Part shown: one piece after another, positions 53,695 to 62,404 of the stretch
Layout: each line of letters opens with the position of its first letter
Position numbering within the stretch: the first letter of the stretch is position 1
DNA from: an uncultured Amylibacter sp.
Lineage (GTDB): Bacteria > Pseudomonadota > Alphaproteobacteria > Rhodobacterales > Rhodobacteraceae
Length of the DNA: 64,000 nucleotides
Assembly: GCA_947497475.1 (NCBI GenBank)
Contig: CANMGS010000001.1
Location: 744,001-808,000 of the forward strand
Reading direction: 5' to 3'
The notes under the pieces: model-generated
Seen by the model: the letters and a program-made list of their open reading frames with translations, nothing else
Databases searched by the model: none
What the model was told of the DNA's origin: nothing
Position numbers and translations under genes: made by a program

Positions 53695-54840
53695 TTATAA
53701 ACAAGCTTCAAAGAGTTTCTTTGTATTTTCATATGTCATCTCAACAGGGTTACCACCTACACTTGGGTCTTCCAAAGCTGACTTTGTAAGTGCCTCTATG
53801 TCAGGGTTTTCTACACCTAATTCAGTCAAGTTTTTCGGAATGCCAAGGCTGTCAATAAACGTCTCAACAAAACCATAAAACCCGTCAAACCCTCCAGAAA
53901 TACCCAAATAGTTTGCAGCGTCTGTTATACGCTCTTCGATAGCGCGTCGGTTGAATTTCAAAACCTCTAGCATAACCACAGCATTCGTTGTGCCATGATG
54001 CGTATTGTGATTGGCGCCAATTGGATGTGACAAAGCATGAATGGCACCCAGCCCTTTTTGAAACGCAGTTGCCCCCATTGCTGCAGCTGACATCATATGT
54101 GCACGCGCTTCGATATCTGCACCATCAGCATACGCAAGTGGCAAATTTTCTTTGACAAGCTTCATGCCCTCCAAAGCCATTCCTTGGCTCATGGGGTGAT
54201 AATGCGGCGAACAATATGCTTCTAAACAATGGGCGAAAGCATCCATGCCAGTGCCAGCCGTTATAAATTTTGGCATTCCAACTGTTAGTTCCGGATCACA
54301 GATCACAACTGTTGGCAGGAACTTAGGGTGAAAAATAATCTTTTTCTCATGGGTAGCTGAATTCGTAATAACAGATGCACGACCAACCTCTGATCCTGTC
54401 CCCGCTGTCGTTGGCACAGCTACAATTGGGGCTATCGCATCTGCATCTGCACGTGTCCACCAATCATCGATATCTTCAAAGTCCCAAAGCGGGCGTGTTT
54501 GCCCTGCCATAAATGCCAAGCATTTTCCAAGGTCCAAACCAGAACCGCCACCAAAAGCGACAACACCATCGTGACCACCTGCACGATAGACCTTCAATCC
54601 CTCTTCAACATTCAAATCCGTCGGGTTCGGATCAACATCTGAAAACATAGCGCGCCCCAAACCAGCGGCATCTAATAAGTCTAAAGTTCCTTGTGTAATT
54701 GGCATATCAGCCAAGCCTTTGTCCGTCACCAAAAGTGGTTTCTGAATGCCCGCAGCTGCACAAGCGTCCGCGATTTCAGAAATACGGCCCGCACCAAATC
54801 GGATTGCCGTTGGATATGACCAGTTTGTATTAAGTGTCAT
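53695..54840 (-). CDS. Iron-containing alcohol dehydrogenase
   Basis: A 381-residue group III (Fe-type) dehydrogenase. It has an N-terminal NAD-binding region with GGGSGLDLGK, the metal-binding helix DAFAHCLEAYCSPHYHP, and the second metal motif HALSHPIGANHNTHHG. It interconverts alcohols and aldehydes with NAD(P). The first residues (TNWSYPTAIRFGAGRISEI) are family-typical. It is the last gene of the amidohydrolase-TRAP-ligase-ALDH-ADH operon, five bases after the aldehyde dehydrogenase stop. In that context it may oxidise the hydroxyl of a gamma-glutamylated amino alcohol. Confidence 0.92.
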   Translation of the reverse strand: MTLNTNWSYPTAIRFGAGRISEIADACAAAGIQKPLLVTDKGLADMPITQGTLDLLDAAGLGRAMFSDVDPNPTDLNVEEGLKVYRAGGHDGVVAFGGGSGLDLGKCLAFMAGQTRPLWDFEDIDDWWTRADADAIAPIVAVPTTAGTGSEVGRASVITNSATHEKKIIFHPKFLPTVVICDPELTVGMPKFITAGTGMDAFAHCLEAYCSPHYHPMSQGMALEGMKLVKENLPLAYADGADIEARAHMMSAAAMGATAFQKGLGAIHALSHPIGANHNTHHGTTNAVVMLEVLKFNRRAIEERITDAANYLGISGGFDGFYGFVETFIDSLGIPKNLTELGVENPDIEALTKSALEDPSVGGNPVEMTYENTKKLFEACL

Positions 54841-54844
54841 GATC

Positions 54845-56224
54845 TTATGCCTTTTTCATATGATAGGATTTTGGACGTGTCAGGTTGTGAAAGCCAATAA
54901 CTGACAATCCACCACCACGCCCTGTGTCTTTGCAACCCGTCCAACACAGGGCAGGATCAAGGTAATCACAGCGATTGGTAAACACTGTGCCTGTTTCAAG
55001 TTGATCTGCGATCTTTTCAGCCCGCGCATAATCTTTGGTCCATAAAGATGCTGTTAAGCCAAAGTCGCTGTCGTTCATCAATGCAATCGCTTCTGCATCA
55101 TCTTTGACTTTCATGATACCAACAACAGGTCCAAAACTTTCATCGCGCATAACGCGCATCGAATGATCTACATTCACCAAAATTTGCGGCATCAAATATG
55201 CCCCGTCATCGTTTGGAAATACTGCAGGGTCAATCAGGGCTGTCGCACCCACAGCAATCGCTTCTGACGTTTGCGCCCTTACTTCATCTGCAAAACGTAC
55301 ATGGGCCATTGGTCCAAGTGTCGTTTCAGGATCGAGTGGGTTACCAAGCTTATAGCCACTTACAATTGCCACGGCTTTTTCTACAAATGCATCAAACAGG
55401 CTTTCGGCAACATAAATCCGTTCTATACCACAACAACACTGCCCAGAATTGAACATCGCACCGTCAATTAATGTATCAACTGCAACATCCAAATCAGCGT
55501 CTTCCATAACATAACCAGGATCTTTGCCACCCAATTCCAAACCCAACCCAGTGAAAGTACCAGCCGCAGCTTGTTCCATAGCTTTGCCACCCCCAACTGA
55601 GCCTGTGAAATTTACAAAACCAAAGGATTTTGCGGCAATCAAAACAGACGTCGTACCGTGATCTAGGAACACATTTTGAAATACATCGGCTGGGATGCCC
55701 ACAGATTGGAAAGCTTCGGCCATACGTTCACCAACCAATAACGTTTGTGACGCATGCTTTAATAATACCGCATTTCCTGCAATCAAAGCAGGTGCCACAG
55801 TATTTACCGCAGTCATGTATGGGTAATTCCAAGGCGCCACGACTAAGACAACACCATGCGGAACGCGTTTGATATATCTGTGAAACTCTGCGCTATCTTC
55901 GATCTGGATAGGCTCCAATGCCTCCGACGCAATATCCGCCATATGGTTTGCACGTTCGCTAAATCCACCAAACTCGCCACCATACCTAATAGGTCGCCCC
56001 ATTTGATGCGCAAGCTCGGGAACGATTTCATCATTCATAGCACCAACAGCTTGAACAGCCGCACGGACAAGCTCAATACGTTCATCTAATGGTCGTGCAG
56101 CCCATGCAACCTGCGCTTCTTTTGCGCGCACGACAGCCGCCTTTGCCTCTGTCTGTGATAAAACAGGACGTTCGGCAAAAACAGAACCATCTATGGGCGA
56201 TATACATTTAACAGTATCTGTCAT
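54845..56224 (-). CDS. Aldehyde dehydrogenase family protein
   Basis: A 459-residue NAD(P)-dependent aldehyde dehydrogenase with the catalytic cysteine region FNSGQCCCGIERIYV, the general-base motif LELGGKDPGYVM, and the cofactor region VVAPWNYPYM. It has a short N-terminus compared with the commonest ALDHs. The start at 56224, one base after the ligase stop, gives MTDTVKCISPIDG; an earlier frame opening lies inside the upstream gene. In this operon it may oxidise a gamma-glutamylaminoaldehyde, the role of PuuC in putrescine utilisation; this is inferred. Confidence 0.93.
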   Translation of the reverse strand: MTDTVKCISPIDGSVFAERPVLSQTEAKAAVVRAKEAQVAWAARPLDERIELVRAAVQAVGAMNDEIVPELAHQMGRPIRYGGEFGGFSERANHMADIASEALEPIQIEDSAEFHRYIKRVPHGVVLVVAPWNYPYMTAVNTVAPALIAGNAVLLKHASQTLLVGERMAEAFQSVGIPADVFQNVFLDHGTTSVLIAAKSFGFVNFTGSVGGGKAMEQAAAGTFTGLGLELGGKDPGYVMEDADLDVAVDTLIDGAMFNSGQCCCGIERIYVAESLFDAFVEKAVAIVSGYKLGNPLDPETTLGPMAHVRFADEVRAQTSEAIAVGATALIDPAVFPNDDGAYLMPQILVNVDHSMRVMRDESFGPVVGIMKVKDDAEAIALMNDSDFGLTASLWTKDYARAEKIADQLETGTVFTNRCDYLDPALCWTGCKDTGRGGGLSVIGFHNLTRPKSYHMKKA

Positions 56225-56225
56225 T

Positions 56226-57593
56226 TTATGCTCTTTCAAATCCGCGTGCGACTTCATAATCGGTCACAACACGGTCAAACTCTTCTTGTTCCCATTCCGC
56301 AGCCCGAGTGTAATGGTCAACGACATCGTCACCCAAAGCCGCTCTTAGGAACTTAGAATTACGAAGCGTTTCTGTCGCCGCCCGCAAGGAGCGTGGGATT
56401 TCAGAAACACCGCTTTGTTCGTACACATCGCCTTTGGTTGGCGCTTGAAGCTCTAACTTCTCTTCCAAACCTTGAATGCCAGCAGCCAATTGTACTGCCA
56501 AAGCCAAATAGGGATTCAAATCAGACCCACCAATACGGCATTCAACCCGAACGCCCTTTGTATTTGCGCCACACAAACGAAATCCAGCCGTGCGATTATC
56601 TACTGACCAAACCGTTTTAGTTGGTGCGAATGTGCCCTTAGAAAAACGTTTATAACTGTTGATATAAGGTGCTAAGAAATAGGTGTAATCTGGTGCGTAT
56701 TTAATAAGCCCAGCCAAATAATGCTTCATCGTATCTGACATCGCCAGATCATCATCTGCATCATAAAACGCGCTTGAGCCATCCATATTCCACAATGATT
56801 GATGTACATGCGATGAGCTGCCGACTTTATCATGATGCCATTTTGGCAAGAATGACGCGGCATGACCTTGCTGCCAAGCAACCTCTTTGGTTGCATGCTT
56901 TGCAATGGTGTGAAAATCAGCGCAATTCATTGCCACATCATACCTAATATTTAATTCTTCTTGGCCTGTTTCTGCTTCACCTTTTGAGTTCTCAATTGGC
57001 AATCCAGCTGCAAACAGATGATTACGCAAGGGACGCATCACATGCTCTTCTTTTGTCGTCTGAAGGATATGATAATCTTCGTTATAACCGCTAATTGGCT
57101 CTAAATCCCGAAACCCTTCTTTGCGAATTTCATCAAAGCTTTTCTCGAATAAGAAAAACTCTAATTCCGTTGCCATTTTTGCTGCAAATCCAAGATCAGC
57201 CAAACGCGTAATCTGTTTCTTCAAAACAGCACGAGGCGAGTGCGACACCTCTTTATGCGTATGATGATCCAAGACATCGCACAGCACCATAACCGTTCCT
57301 TCAAGCCATGGCACAGTGCGTAACGTATCCATGTCGGGCTTCATTACATAGTCGCCATATCCTGTTTCCCAACTGGACGACGCATATCCTTCTGGTGTGG
57401 CCATTTCCAAATCGGTTGCCAGTAAATAATTGCAACAATGAGTTTCTTCCCATGAGTGATCTATGAAGTTTTGCGCGTGAAAACGCTTTCCCGCTAAACG
57501 GCCCTGCATATCAACCAAACAGACAAGAACCGTATCAACGGTTCCTTCGGATACTTGGGATTTCAAGGCATCAAAACTTATATTTCCAGACAT
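56226..57593 (-). CDS. Glutamine-synthetase-family gamma-glutamyl-amine ligase (PuuA/GlnT-like)
   Basis: A 455-residue type III-like glutamine synthetase relative with ATP and metal motifs: MATELEFFLFE (metal glutamates), GKGEAETGQEELN-type segment (SKGEAETGQEELNIRYD), KVGSSSHVHQSLW and NRTAGFRL with the phosphate-binding arginines. Unlike housekeeping GlnA it lacks the adenylylation tyrosine loop. Its neighbours (aldehyde and alcohol dehydrogenases, an amidohydrolase, a transporter) point to ligating glutamate to an amine substrate. The start follows TAGGAATTCGA. A stable hairpin separates it from dctP. Confidence 0.88.
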   Translation of the reverse strand: MSGNISFDALKSQVSEGTVDTVLVCLVDMQGRLAGKRFHAQNFIDHSWEETHCCNYLLATDLEMATPEGYASSSWETGYGDYVMKPDMDTLRTVPWLEGTVMVLCDVLDHHTHKEVSHSPRAVLKKQITRLADLGFAAKMATELEFFLFEKSFDEIRKEGFRDLEPISGYNEDYHILQTTKEEHVMRPLRNHLFAAGLPIENSKGEAETGQEELNIRYDVAMNCADFHTIAKHATKEVAWQQGHAASFLPKWHHDKVGSSSHVHQSLWNMDGSSAFYDADDDLAMSDTMKHYLAGLIKYAPDYTYFLAPYINSYKRFSKGTFAPTKTVWSVDNRTAGFRLCGANTKGVRVECRIGGSDLNPYLALAVQLAAGIQGLEEKLELQAPTKGDVYEQSGVSEIPRSLRAATETLRNSKFLRAALGDDVVDHYTRAAEWEQEEFDRVVTDYEVARGFERA

Positions 57594-57617
57594 TCGAATT
57601 CCTACTTAATAAGATGA

Positions 57618-57644
57618 TGTTGGGCGTGCCGACCACGCCCAACA
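57618..57644. repeat. Perfect 11-bp hairpin between dctP and the ligase gene
   Basis: Arms TGTTGGGCGTG and CACGCCCAACA enclose five bases, starting nine bases after the dctP stop on the minus strand. No T-run follows. It probably stabilises the 3' end of upstream mRNA or lowers downstream expression, a known arrangement next to abundant binding-protein genes. Confidence 0.7.
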
Positions 57645-57652
57645 CAAAATGC

Positions 57653-58687
57653 TTAGCCGTAACGATACGGGCGGCCAGCTTTAACCATATCCGCATTGTA
57701 TTGCTTAAAGATGTTAACCACTTTTGCTTTTGTCTCAGACTCAGCCGCGATCTCATCCCAAAACTTCAAAGCAGCTTCTTCAACAGTCGCCCATTCCTCA
57801 TCAGGAATAGAGGTCAGTTCCATCTTAGGTCCATTCACACGAAGGGATGCTTCACCACCCCAATACCACCACTGACGGTAGTAATGAGAGCTGTCCATTG
57901 CAAGTTGTAACAACTGCTTCAAGTGGTCTGGCAATTCTTGATAGCGATCCATATTCGCAAAGAACGAACCAGCCCATGCACCAGAGATGTTATTGGTTAA
58001 GAAATAGTTTGTCACATCTGCCCAACCAACAGTGTAGTCCTCAGTAATCCCTGACCACGCGATACCATCAAGTTCGCCCGTTTGCATAGCAACCTCAATG
58101 TCCTCCCATGGCAGTGTTACTGGAACCACACCAAACTGGGTCAGGAAGCGCCCAGCCGTTGGGAAGGTAAACACACGTTTGCCTTTTAGGTCAGCCAAAC
58201 TGGTGATCGGGTCTTTGGTCGCGAAATGGCATGGGTCCCAAGCACCAGCAGACAGATGTTTTACACCAACCTTGGAATACTCCGCATCCCAAATTTCATT
58301 TAAACCATATTGGTTGAACAACACAGGTACATCTAATGAATAACGGCTTGCGAATGGGAAATATCCGCCAAAAACTGTCACCTCTGTCGGTGATGCCATA
58401 GAGTCGTCATCTGATTGCACTGCATCAATTGTTCCCTTTTGCATTGCGCGAAACAATTCACCTGTTGGCACCAATTGATCTGCAAAGAACAACTCGATTT
58501 CCATCTCATCGCCTGCGACTTTGTTAAACGCATCAATAGCAGGTTTCACAACATGTTCTGCCAAAGCGGGCCCAGCATAGGTTTGCATACGCCATTTGAT
58601 CTTGGATTGTGCGATCGCAGGGGCTGCTAAGCTAGCACCCACAGCACCCACCCCAGCGGTGGTTAAAAACTTACGTCTTGTTGTCAT
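57653..58687 (-). CDS. TRAP transporter solute-binding protein (DctP family)
   Basis: A 344-residue periplasmic binding protein with a twin-arginine-type signal (TTRRKFLTTAG, cleavage near AIA-QSK). TRAP features are GELFRAMQKGTIDAVQ, LADLKGKRVFTFPTAGRFL with the conserved arginine that usually pairs with a substrate carboxylate, and MQTGELDGIAW. It resembles the long DctP subgroup linked to keto-acid and amide substrates. The start has a strong site (AAGGAGAAGACG). Ligand unknown; the conserved arginine suggests an acidic or zwitterionic ligand. Confidence 0.92.
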   Translation of the reverse strand: MTTRRKFLTTAGVGAVGASLAAPAIAQSKIKWRMQTYAGPALAEHVVKPAIDAFNKVAGDEMEIELFFADQLVPTGELFRAMQKGTIDAVQSDDDSMASPTEVTVFGGYFPFASRYSLDVPVLFNQYGLNEIWDAEYSKVGVKHLSAGAWDPCHFATKDPITSLADLKGKRVFTFPTAGRFLTQFGVVPVTLPWEDIEVAMQTGELDGIAWSGITEDYTVGWADVTNYFLTNNISGAWAGSFFANMDRYQELPDHLKQLLQLAMDSSHYYRQWWYWGGEASLRVNGPKMELTSIPDEEWATVEEAALKFWDEIAAESETKAKVVNIFKQYNADMVKAGRPYRYG

Positions 58688-58710
58688 CGTCTTCTCCTTG
58701 TTTGGTTAAT

Positions 58711-58754
58711 GTCCAAAGGTTCTCCTCGTTACCGAGGCTCTGTGTCCCTTGGAC
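58711..58754. repeat. Imperfect hairpin between dctM and dctP
   Basis: Outer arms GTCCAA (58711-58716) and TTGGAC (58749-58754) and an inner stem CCTCG-TTAC-CGAGG (58724-58737) make a bulged hairpin in the 95-base gap. It may be a processing or mRNA-protection element for the highly expressed dctP cistron. Confidence 0.5.
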
Positions 58755-58782
58755 GGTGATATTGCTCCTGATGGAGTTCTTT

Positions 58783-60105
58783 TTATTTTCCATAAACATA
58801 ATCCGGCAGCCAAAGCGCGATCTGAGGGAAGGTCATAATCATTGCCAATGCCACGACCATGATCAGTACAAATGGCAGAATTGACCCATAAATATCACGT
58901 AGTGTTATTTCAGGTGGCGCCATTGCGCGCATAAGGAACAGGTTGTACCCAAAGGGCGGTGTCATATAGGCAATCTGCGTGGTGATCGTGTACAACACAC
59001 CATACCAAACCAGATCAAACCCCAGCACCTTTACCAACGGCACATAAAGCGGCGCTACAATAACAAGCATTGCTGTGTCGTCTAAAAATGTACCCATCAA
59101 CAGAAATGACAGCTGCATCAAGATCAAGATCACCCACGGGTCCAAACCCAATTGGTCCGTGAACAGATTGTCGATTGCTCGCACAGCACCTAAACCATCG
59201 AACACAGCTCCAAATCCAAGAGCTGCGAGTATGATCCACATGAACATACAGGAAATCGCTAATGTTTGGCGCACCGAAACTTCAAAAACTTCACGCGTCA
59301 TACGTCCCTTAACTATTGCTGCAACAAACGCAGTCATTGCACCAACTGCCGAACTTTCTACAAGGGATGTCCAACCCTTCACAAATGGCACCATCATTGC
59401 CGCAAAGATGAATACCGGCAACAAGCCGGCGCGTAGCAACTTCAATTTCTCAGACATCGTAGCTGTCCGCTCTTCTACGGGTAAAACAGGACCAAGACTT
59501 GGGTTAATTTTACAACGCACAGCGATATAAATGATAAACATCATAGCCATCATCAAACCAGGAAAAACCCCAGCCAACCAAAGTTGCCCAACTGGTTGAC
59601 GTGCGATCATCGCGTATAGAACAAGTACAACAGATGGCGGCACAAGAATACCCAGCGAAGACCCCGCTTGTATCACCCCTGTGACCATCCGCTTATCATA
59701 TCCGCGCTTTAACAGTTCGGGCAATGCAATCGTGGCACCGATGGCCATGCCAGCAACAGATAGGCCATTCATAGCGGAGACTAGAACCATTAAACCTATC
59801 GTGCCTATAGCAAGGCCACCGTGCACGGGCCCCATCCAGACATGAAACATCTTATAAAGATCGTCAGCAATCTTACTCTCGGACAGGATATAACCCATAA
59901 AAATAAACATCGGTAATGTCAGCAAAGGATACCATTTCATCAACTTCATTGCAGATGAAAAAGGAATATCCGAACCACCCGTACCCCATAATGTAAGCGC
60001 AGCAATCGCACCCACTGCGCCAATCGCACCAAAGACTCTTTGCCCCGTAAACAGCATTAACATCATGGTCGAAAACATGATTATCGCGATCATTTCATGC
60101 GACAT
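58783..60105 (-). CDS. TRAP transporter large permease (DctM)
   Basis: A 440-residue, twelve-helix DctM protein: LLTLPMFIFMGYILSESKIADDLY, the loop GLSVAGMAIGATIALPELLKRGYDK, SLGILVPPSVVLVLYA and the C-terminal YMTPPFGYNLFLM are family hallmarks. It couples sodium influx to substrate uptake together with DctQ. Its ATG overlaps the dctQ stop (TAATG), as usual for these pairs. Confidence 0.95.
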   Translation of the reverse strand: MSHEMIAIIMFSTMMLMLFTGQRVFGAIGAVGAIAALTLWGTGGSDIPFSSAMKLMKWYPLLTLPMFIFMGYILSESKIADDLYKMFHVWMGPVHGGLAIGTIGLMVLVSAMNGLSVAGMAIGATIALPELLKRGYDKRMVTGVIQAGSSLGILVPPSVVLVLYAMIARQPVGQLWLAGVFPGLMMAMMFIIYIAVRCKINPSLGPVLPVEERTATMSEKLKLLRAGLLPVFIFAAMMVPFVKGWTSLVESSAVGAMTAFVAAIVKGRMTREVFEVSVRQTLAISCMFMWIILAALGFGAVFDGLGAVRAIDNLFTDQLGLDPWVILILMQLSFLLMGTFLDDTAMLVIVAPLYVPLVKVLGFDLVWYGVLYTITTQIAYMTPPFGYNLFLMRAMAPPEITLRDIYGSILPFVLIMVVALAMIMTFPQIALWLPDYVYGK

Positions 60106-60611
60106 TACAAGTCCACCTTTTTGATTTTGGCGATGTCTTTGATCAGCTCAGAGATCGACTGTAAGAGCATCATAAAGATGCCAAAACACATGATGGTTTT
60201 GATTGGCCACAAATAGGGTCGCCATGCTGTTGGGCTCCGTTCATTGTATTGGAAAGAATAGCTTGTGCTATCTATGGCGCCGTACATCATGACACCAAGG
60301 TAAAAGATTAGAAACAAGATGGTGATCGCATCTACTTGCGCTTTTCTGTGATCTGTCCATTCACCATAAAACAAATCCATGCGCACGTTTGATCCCAGTT
60401 GAATCGAATACGGCCCACCTAAGATATAATATGCAACCATAGCAAATTGTGCGATTTCTAACGTCCATAAAGACGGTAAGAAGAATGTTTTCGAAATTGA
60501 AGACCACAGTAACACAGCAACCATTACAAAGATGCCGTACATAATGATGCGCCCCATACGGTAATTTATGGCATCAACGATCGTTACGTATTTGCGCGCG
60601 AACCCAATCAT
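60105..60611 (-). CDS. TRAP transporter small permease (DctQ)
   Basis: A 168-residue, four-helix membrane protein with the DctQ features: N-terminal helix followed by LWSSISKTFFLPSLWTLEIAQFAMVAYYILGGPYSI, then DLFYGEWTDHRKAQVD. It forms the membrane unit with DctM. It overlaps the amidohydrolase gene by four bases upstream and dctM by one base downstream, so all belong to one operon. Confidence 0.92.
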   Translation of the reverse strand: MIGFARKYVTIVDAINYRMGRIIMYGIFVMVAVLLWSSISKTFFLPSLWTLEIAQFAMVAYYILGGPYSIQLGSNVRMDLFYGEWTDHRKAQVDAITILFLIFYLGVMMYGAIDSTSYSFQYNERSPTAWRPYLWPIKTIMCFGIFMMLLQSISELIKDIAKIKKVDL

Positions 60612-61393
60612 GCTGCACCGTCAATTGTTAAAACTTCATTCATTTCCAAAATGCTTTGCTGGAGTAAGTTTGTGATAATCTGCGCGATTTCAGTTTGTTG
60701 ATCTGGGGTTTCCAATAGATCATTTCGCACTTCGATCATTACATTGATCAAACCATTGCGTGTTCCATGCAGCGCTAAGGTATGCGCAACACCATCATCC
60801 TTTGAATATGGTTCATTCAGGGACACTTTTAAGTCTGTATTCGTTTGTGCCAGCTCTACCATTTTAACAGCGAGCCTGTTGTCTTCGTCGTGTATTAAGC
60901 CGATCTCGATTGTTCTTAATTTACCAAAATATAGTGGTGTAAAACTGTGTATGGTGACCAATATAGGTTTCTGGGGGTAGGAATTGAGTGTATCCGATAG
61001 CAACTTTTTAAAAGGCTCATAAACAGTACATATGCGTTCTTTTTTGTCATCTGCGGATAGTCCTACATTGCCTTTTATGGCGATAACTTCGCTTTTTTCC
61101 GGCATCGCATCACGCGCGTTTGGTGGTCTGTTACAATCATAAACCAATCGCGATACTCCACTCATGACAACTTTTGCATCTAGTTTTTCACTTAGCTTCT
61201 CGGATAGGGCTTTAGCCCCTATATCCCAAGCCGCATGAGACCGTTTCGCAGCAGCATCTAATCCCAACCCACTATAACGGTCAGGGATATAATTGCTGGC
61301 ATGTTCACACACCAATAGCACCCGCGATTGCCCCTGCTCATTTATAAGCAATGCGGTTTGATCAGACGCAGATGATGACGTCATCAAGCTCAA
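60608..61393 (-). CDS. N-formylglutamate amidohydrolase-family protein
   Basis: A 261-residue member of the N-formylglutamate amidohydrolase (FGase) family: VLLVCEHASNYIP (metal-binding Glu/His), HAAWDIGAKAL, SRLVYDCNRPP and VTIHSFTPLYFG are typical blocks. Classical members act at the end of histidine degradation, but no hut genes are present. In this operon it may cleave an N-acyl or gamma-glutamyl amide formed by the ligase. A TTG at 61393 sits seven bases after GGGAG; an ATG at 61384 is the alternative start. It is first in its operon and is divergent from rpiR. Confidence 0.87.
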   Translation of the reverse strand: MSLMTSSSASDQTALLINEQGQSRVLLVCEHASNYIPDRYSGLGLDAAAKRSHAAWDIGAKALSEKLSEKLDAKVVMSGVSRLVYDCNRPPNARDAMPEKSEVIAIKGNVGLSADDKKERICTVYEPFKKLLSDTLNSYPQKPILVTIHSFTPLYFGKLRTIEIGLIHDEDNRLAVKMVELAQTNTDLKVSLNEPYSKDDGVAHTLALHGTRNGLINVMIEVRNDLLETPDQQTEIAQIITNLLQQSILEMNEVLTIDGAA

Positions 61394-61520
61394 AACGATT
61401 CTCCCAAAGTGTTATATGTAAAATTCTCTTCACTCTTTGCGCAGCTGTCAAATAGTTTTTGTAAAAATCTCTTCAAAAATGCAGGAGATGTCGATATATA
61501 AACAAAAAAAGGCTATTAGT

Positions 61521-62387
61521 ATGATCACTGGAACCATAGAAGAGCGCCTAAAAGCGCAATCAGAAACGTTAACCCGCGCCGAACGGCAACTGGTAGATGT
61601 GGTTTTAGAAAATTATCCCGTATCTGGTTTGGGCTCTATAACAGCGCTTGCAGAAAAGGCGGATGTGTCCACACCAACCGTTGCACGACTTGTTCAAAAG
61701 ATTGGATACAAAGGGTTCCCTGAATTTCAGCAACAACTCAGACACGAATTAGAAGCTCAAATAACAGGACCAATCGCCAAACACGATACTTGGGTAGACC
61801 AAGTACCAGACACACATATTTTAAACCGTTTCACAGAAGCCGTAATGGTTAATATTAAGAAGACCCTGAATCAAATTGATACGGGGATTTTCGATCAAAG
61901 CTGCGCACTTCTGGCAGATACCGACCGATCTATTTATGTAGTTGGAGGCCGTATTACACGTTCACTAGCAGATTATTTCTTCTTACATATGCAAGTTATT
62001 CGCCCAGATATCACTCACATTCAATCCATCTCGAATGCATGGCCACATTACCTTTTGAACATAAAAAAAGGTGATATCATCGTCGTGTTTGACATACGGC
62101 GTTATGAAAACAGTACTTTGAAACTTGTTGAACTCGCCGCCAAAAAAGGCGCAGAGATTATCCTATTAACGGACCAATGGAAGTCGCCCATTAGCAAACT
62201 TACCCCATTGGTCTTCGGGTCACGTATAACCGCACCATCAGCATGGGATTCTAATGTAGCAAACTTATTATTGCTCGAGACAATCATTGCTCAAGTACAA
62301 GAATTAATCTGGCCAGAAACAAAGGCGCGAATGGAAGAACTTGAACAGATGTTCGACGACACCAAATTCTTTCGCAAATTTACTTAA
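61521..62387 (+). CDS. MurR/RpiR-family transcriptional regulator
   Basis: A 288-residue regulator: N-terminal RpiR HTH (LTRAERQLVDVVLENYP; ITALAEKADVSTPTVARLVQKIGYKGFPEF) and a C-terminal SIS sugar-isomerase-like ligand domain (SIYVVGGRITRSLADYF; DIIVVFDIRRYENSTLKLVELA). The chosen ATG at 61521 gives the family's usual N-terminus; the frame opens 84 bases earlier with no conserved content. It is divergent from the amidohydrolase-TRAP-ligase operon across about 127 bases and is its probable regulator. Its stop lies exactly where a truncated Crp gene begins. Confidence 0.92.
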   Translation: MITGTIEERLKAQSETLTRAERQLVDVVLENYPVSGLGSITALAEKADVSTPTVARLVQKIGYKGFPEFQQQLRHELEAQITGPIAKHDTWVDQVPDTHILNRFTEAVMVNIKKTLNQIDTGIFDQSCALLADTDRSIYVVGGRITRSLADYFFLHMQVIRPDITHIQSISNAWPHYLLNIKKGDIIVVFDIRRYENSTLKLVELAAKKGAEIILLTDQWKSPISKLTPLVFGSRITAPSAWDSNVANLLLLETIIAQVQELIWPETKARMEELEQMFDDTKFFRKFT

Positions 62388-62404
62388 AAGACGCGCCGTG
62401 CCTT

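Noticed and set aside
60608-61393. Histidine degradation enzyme HutG
   Set aside because: The family matches, but no other hut gene is near and the operon contains a TRAP transporter and amine-type enzymes, so a hut role is not supported by context.
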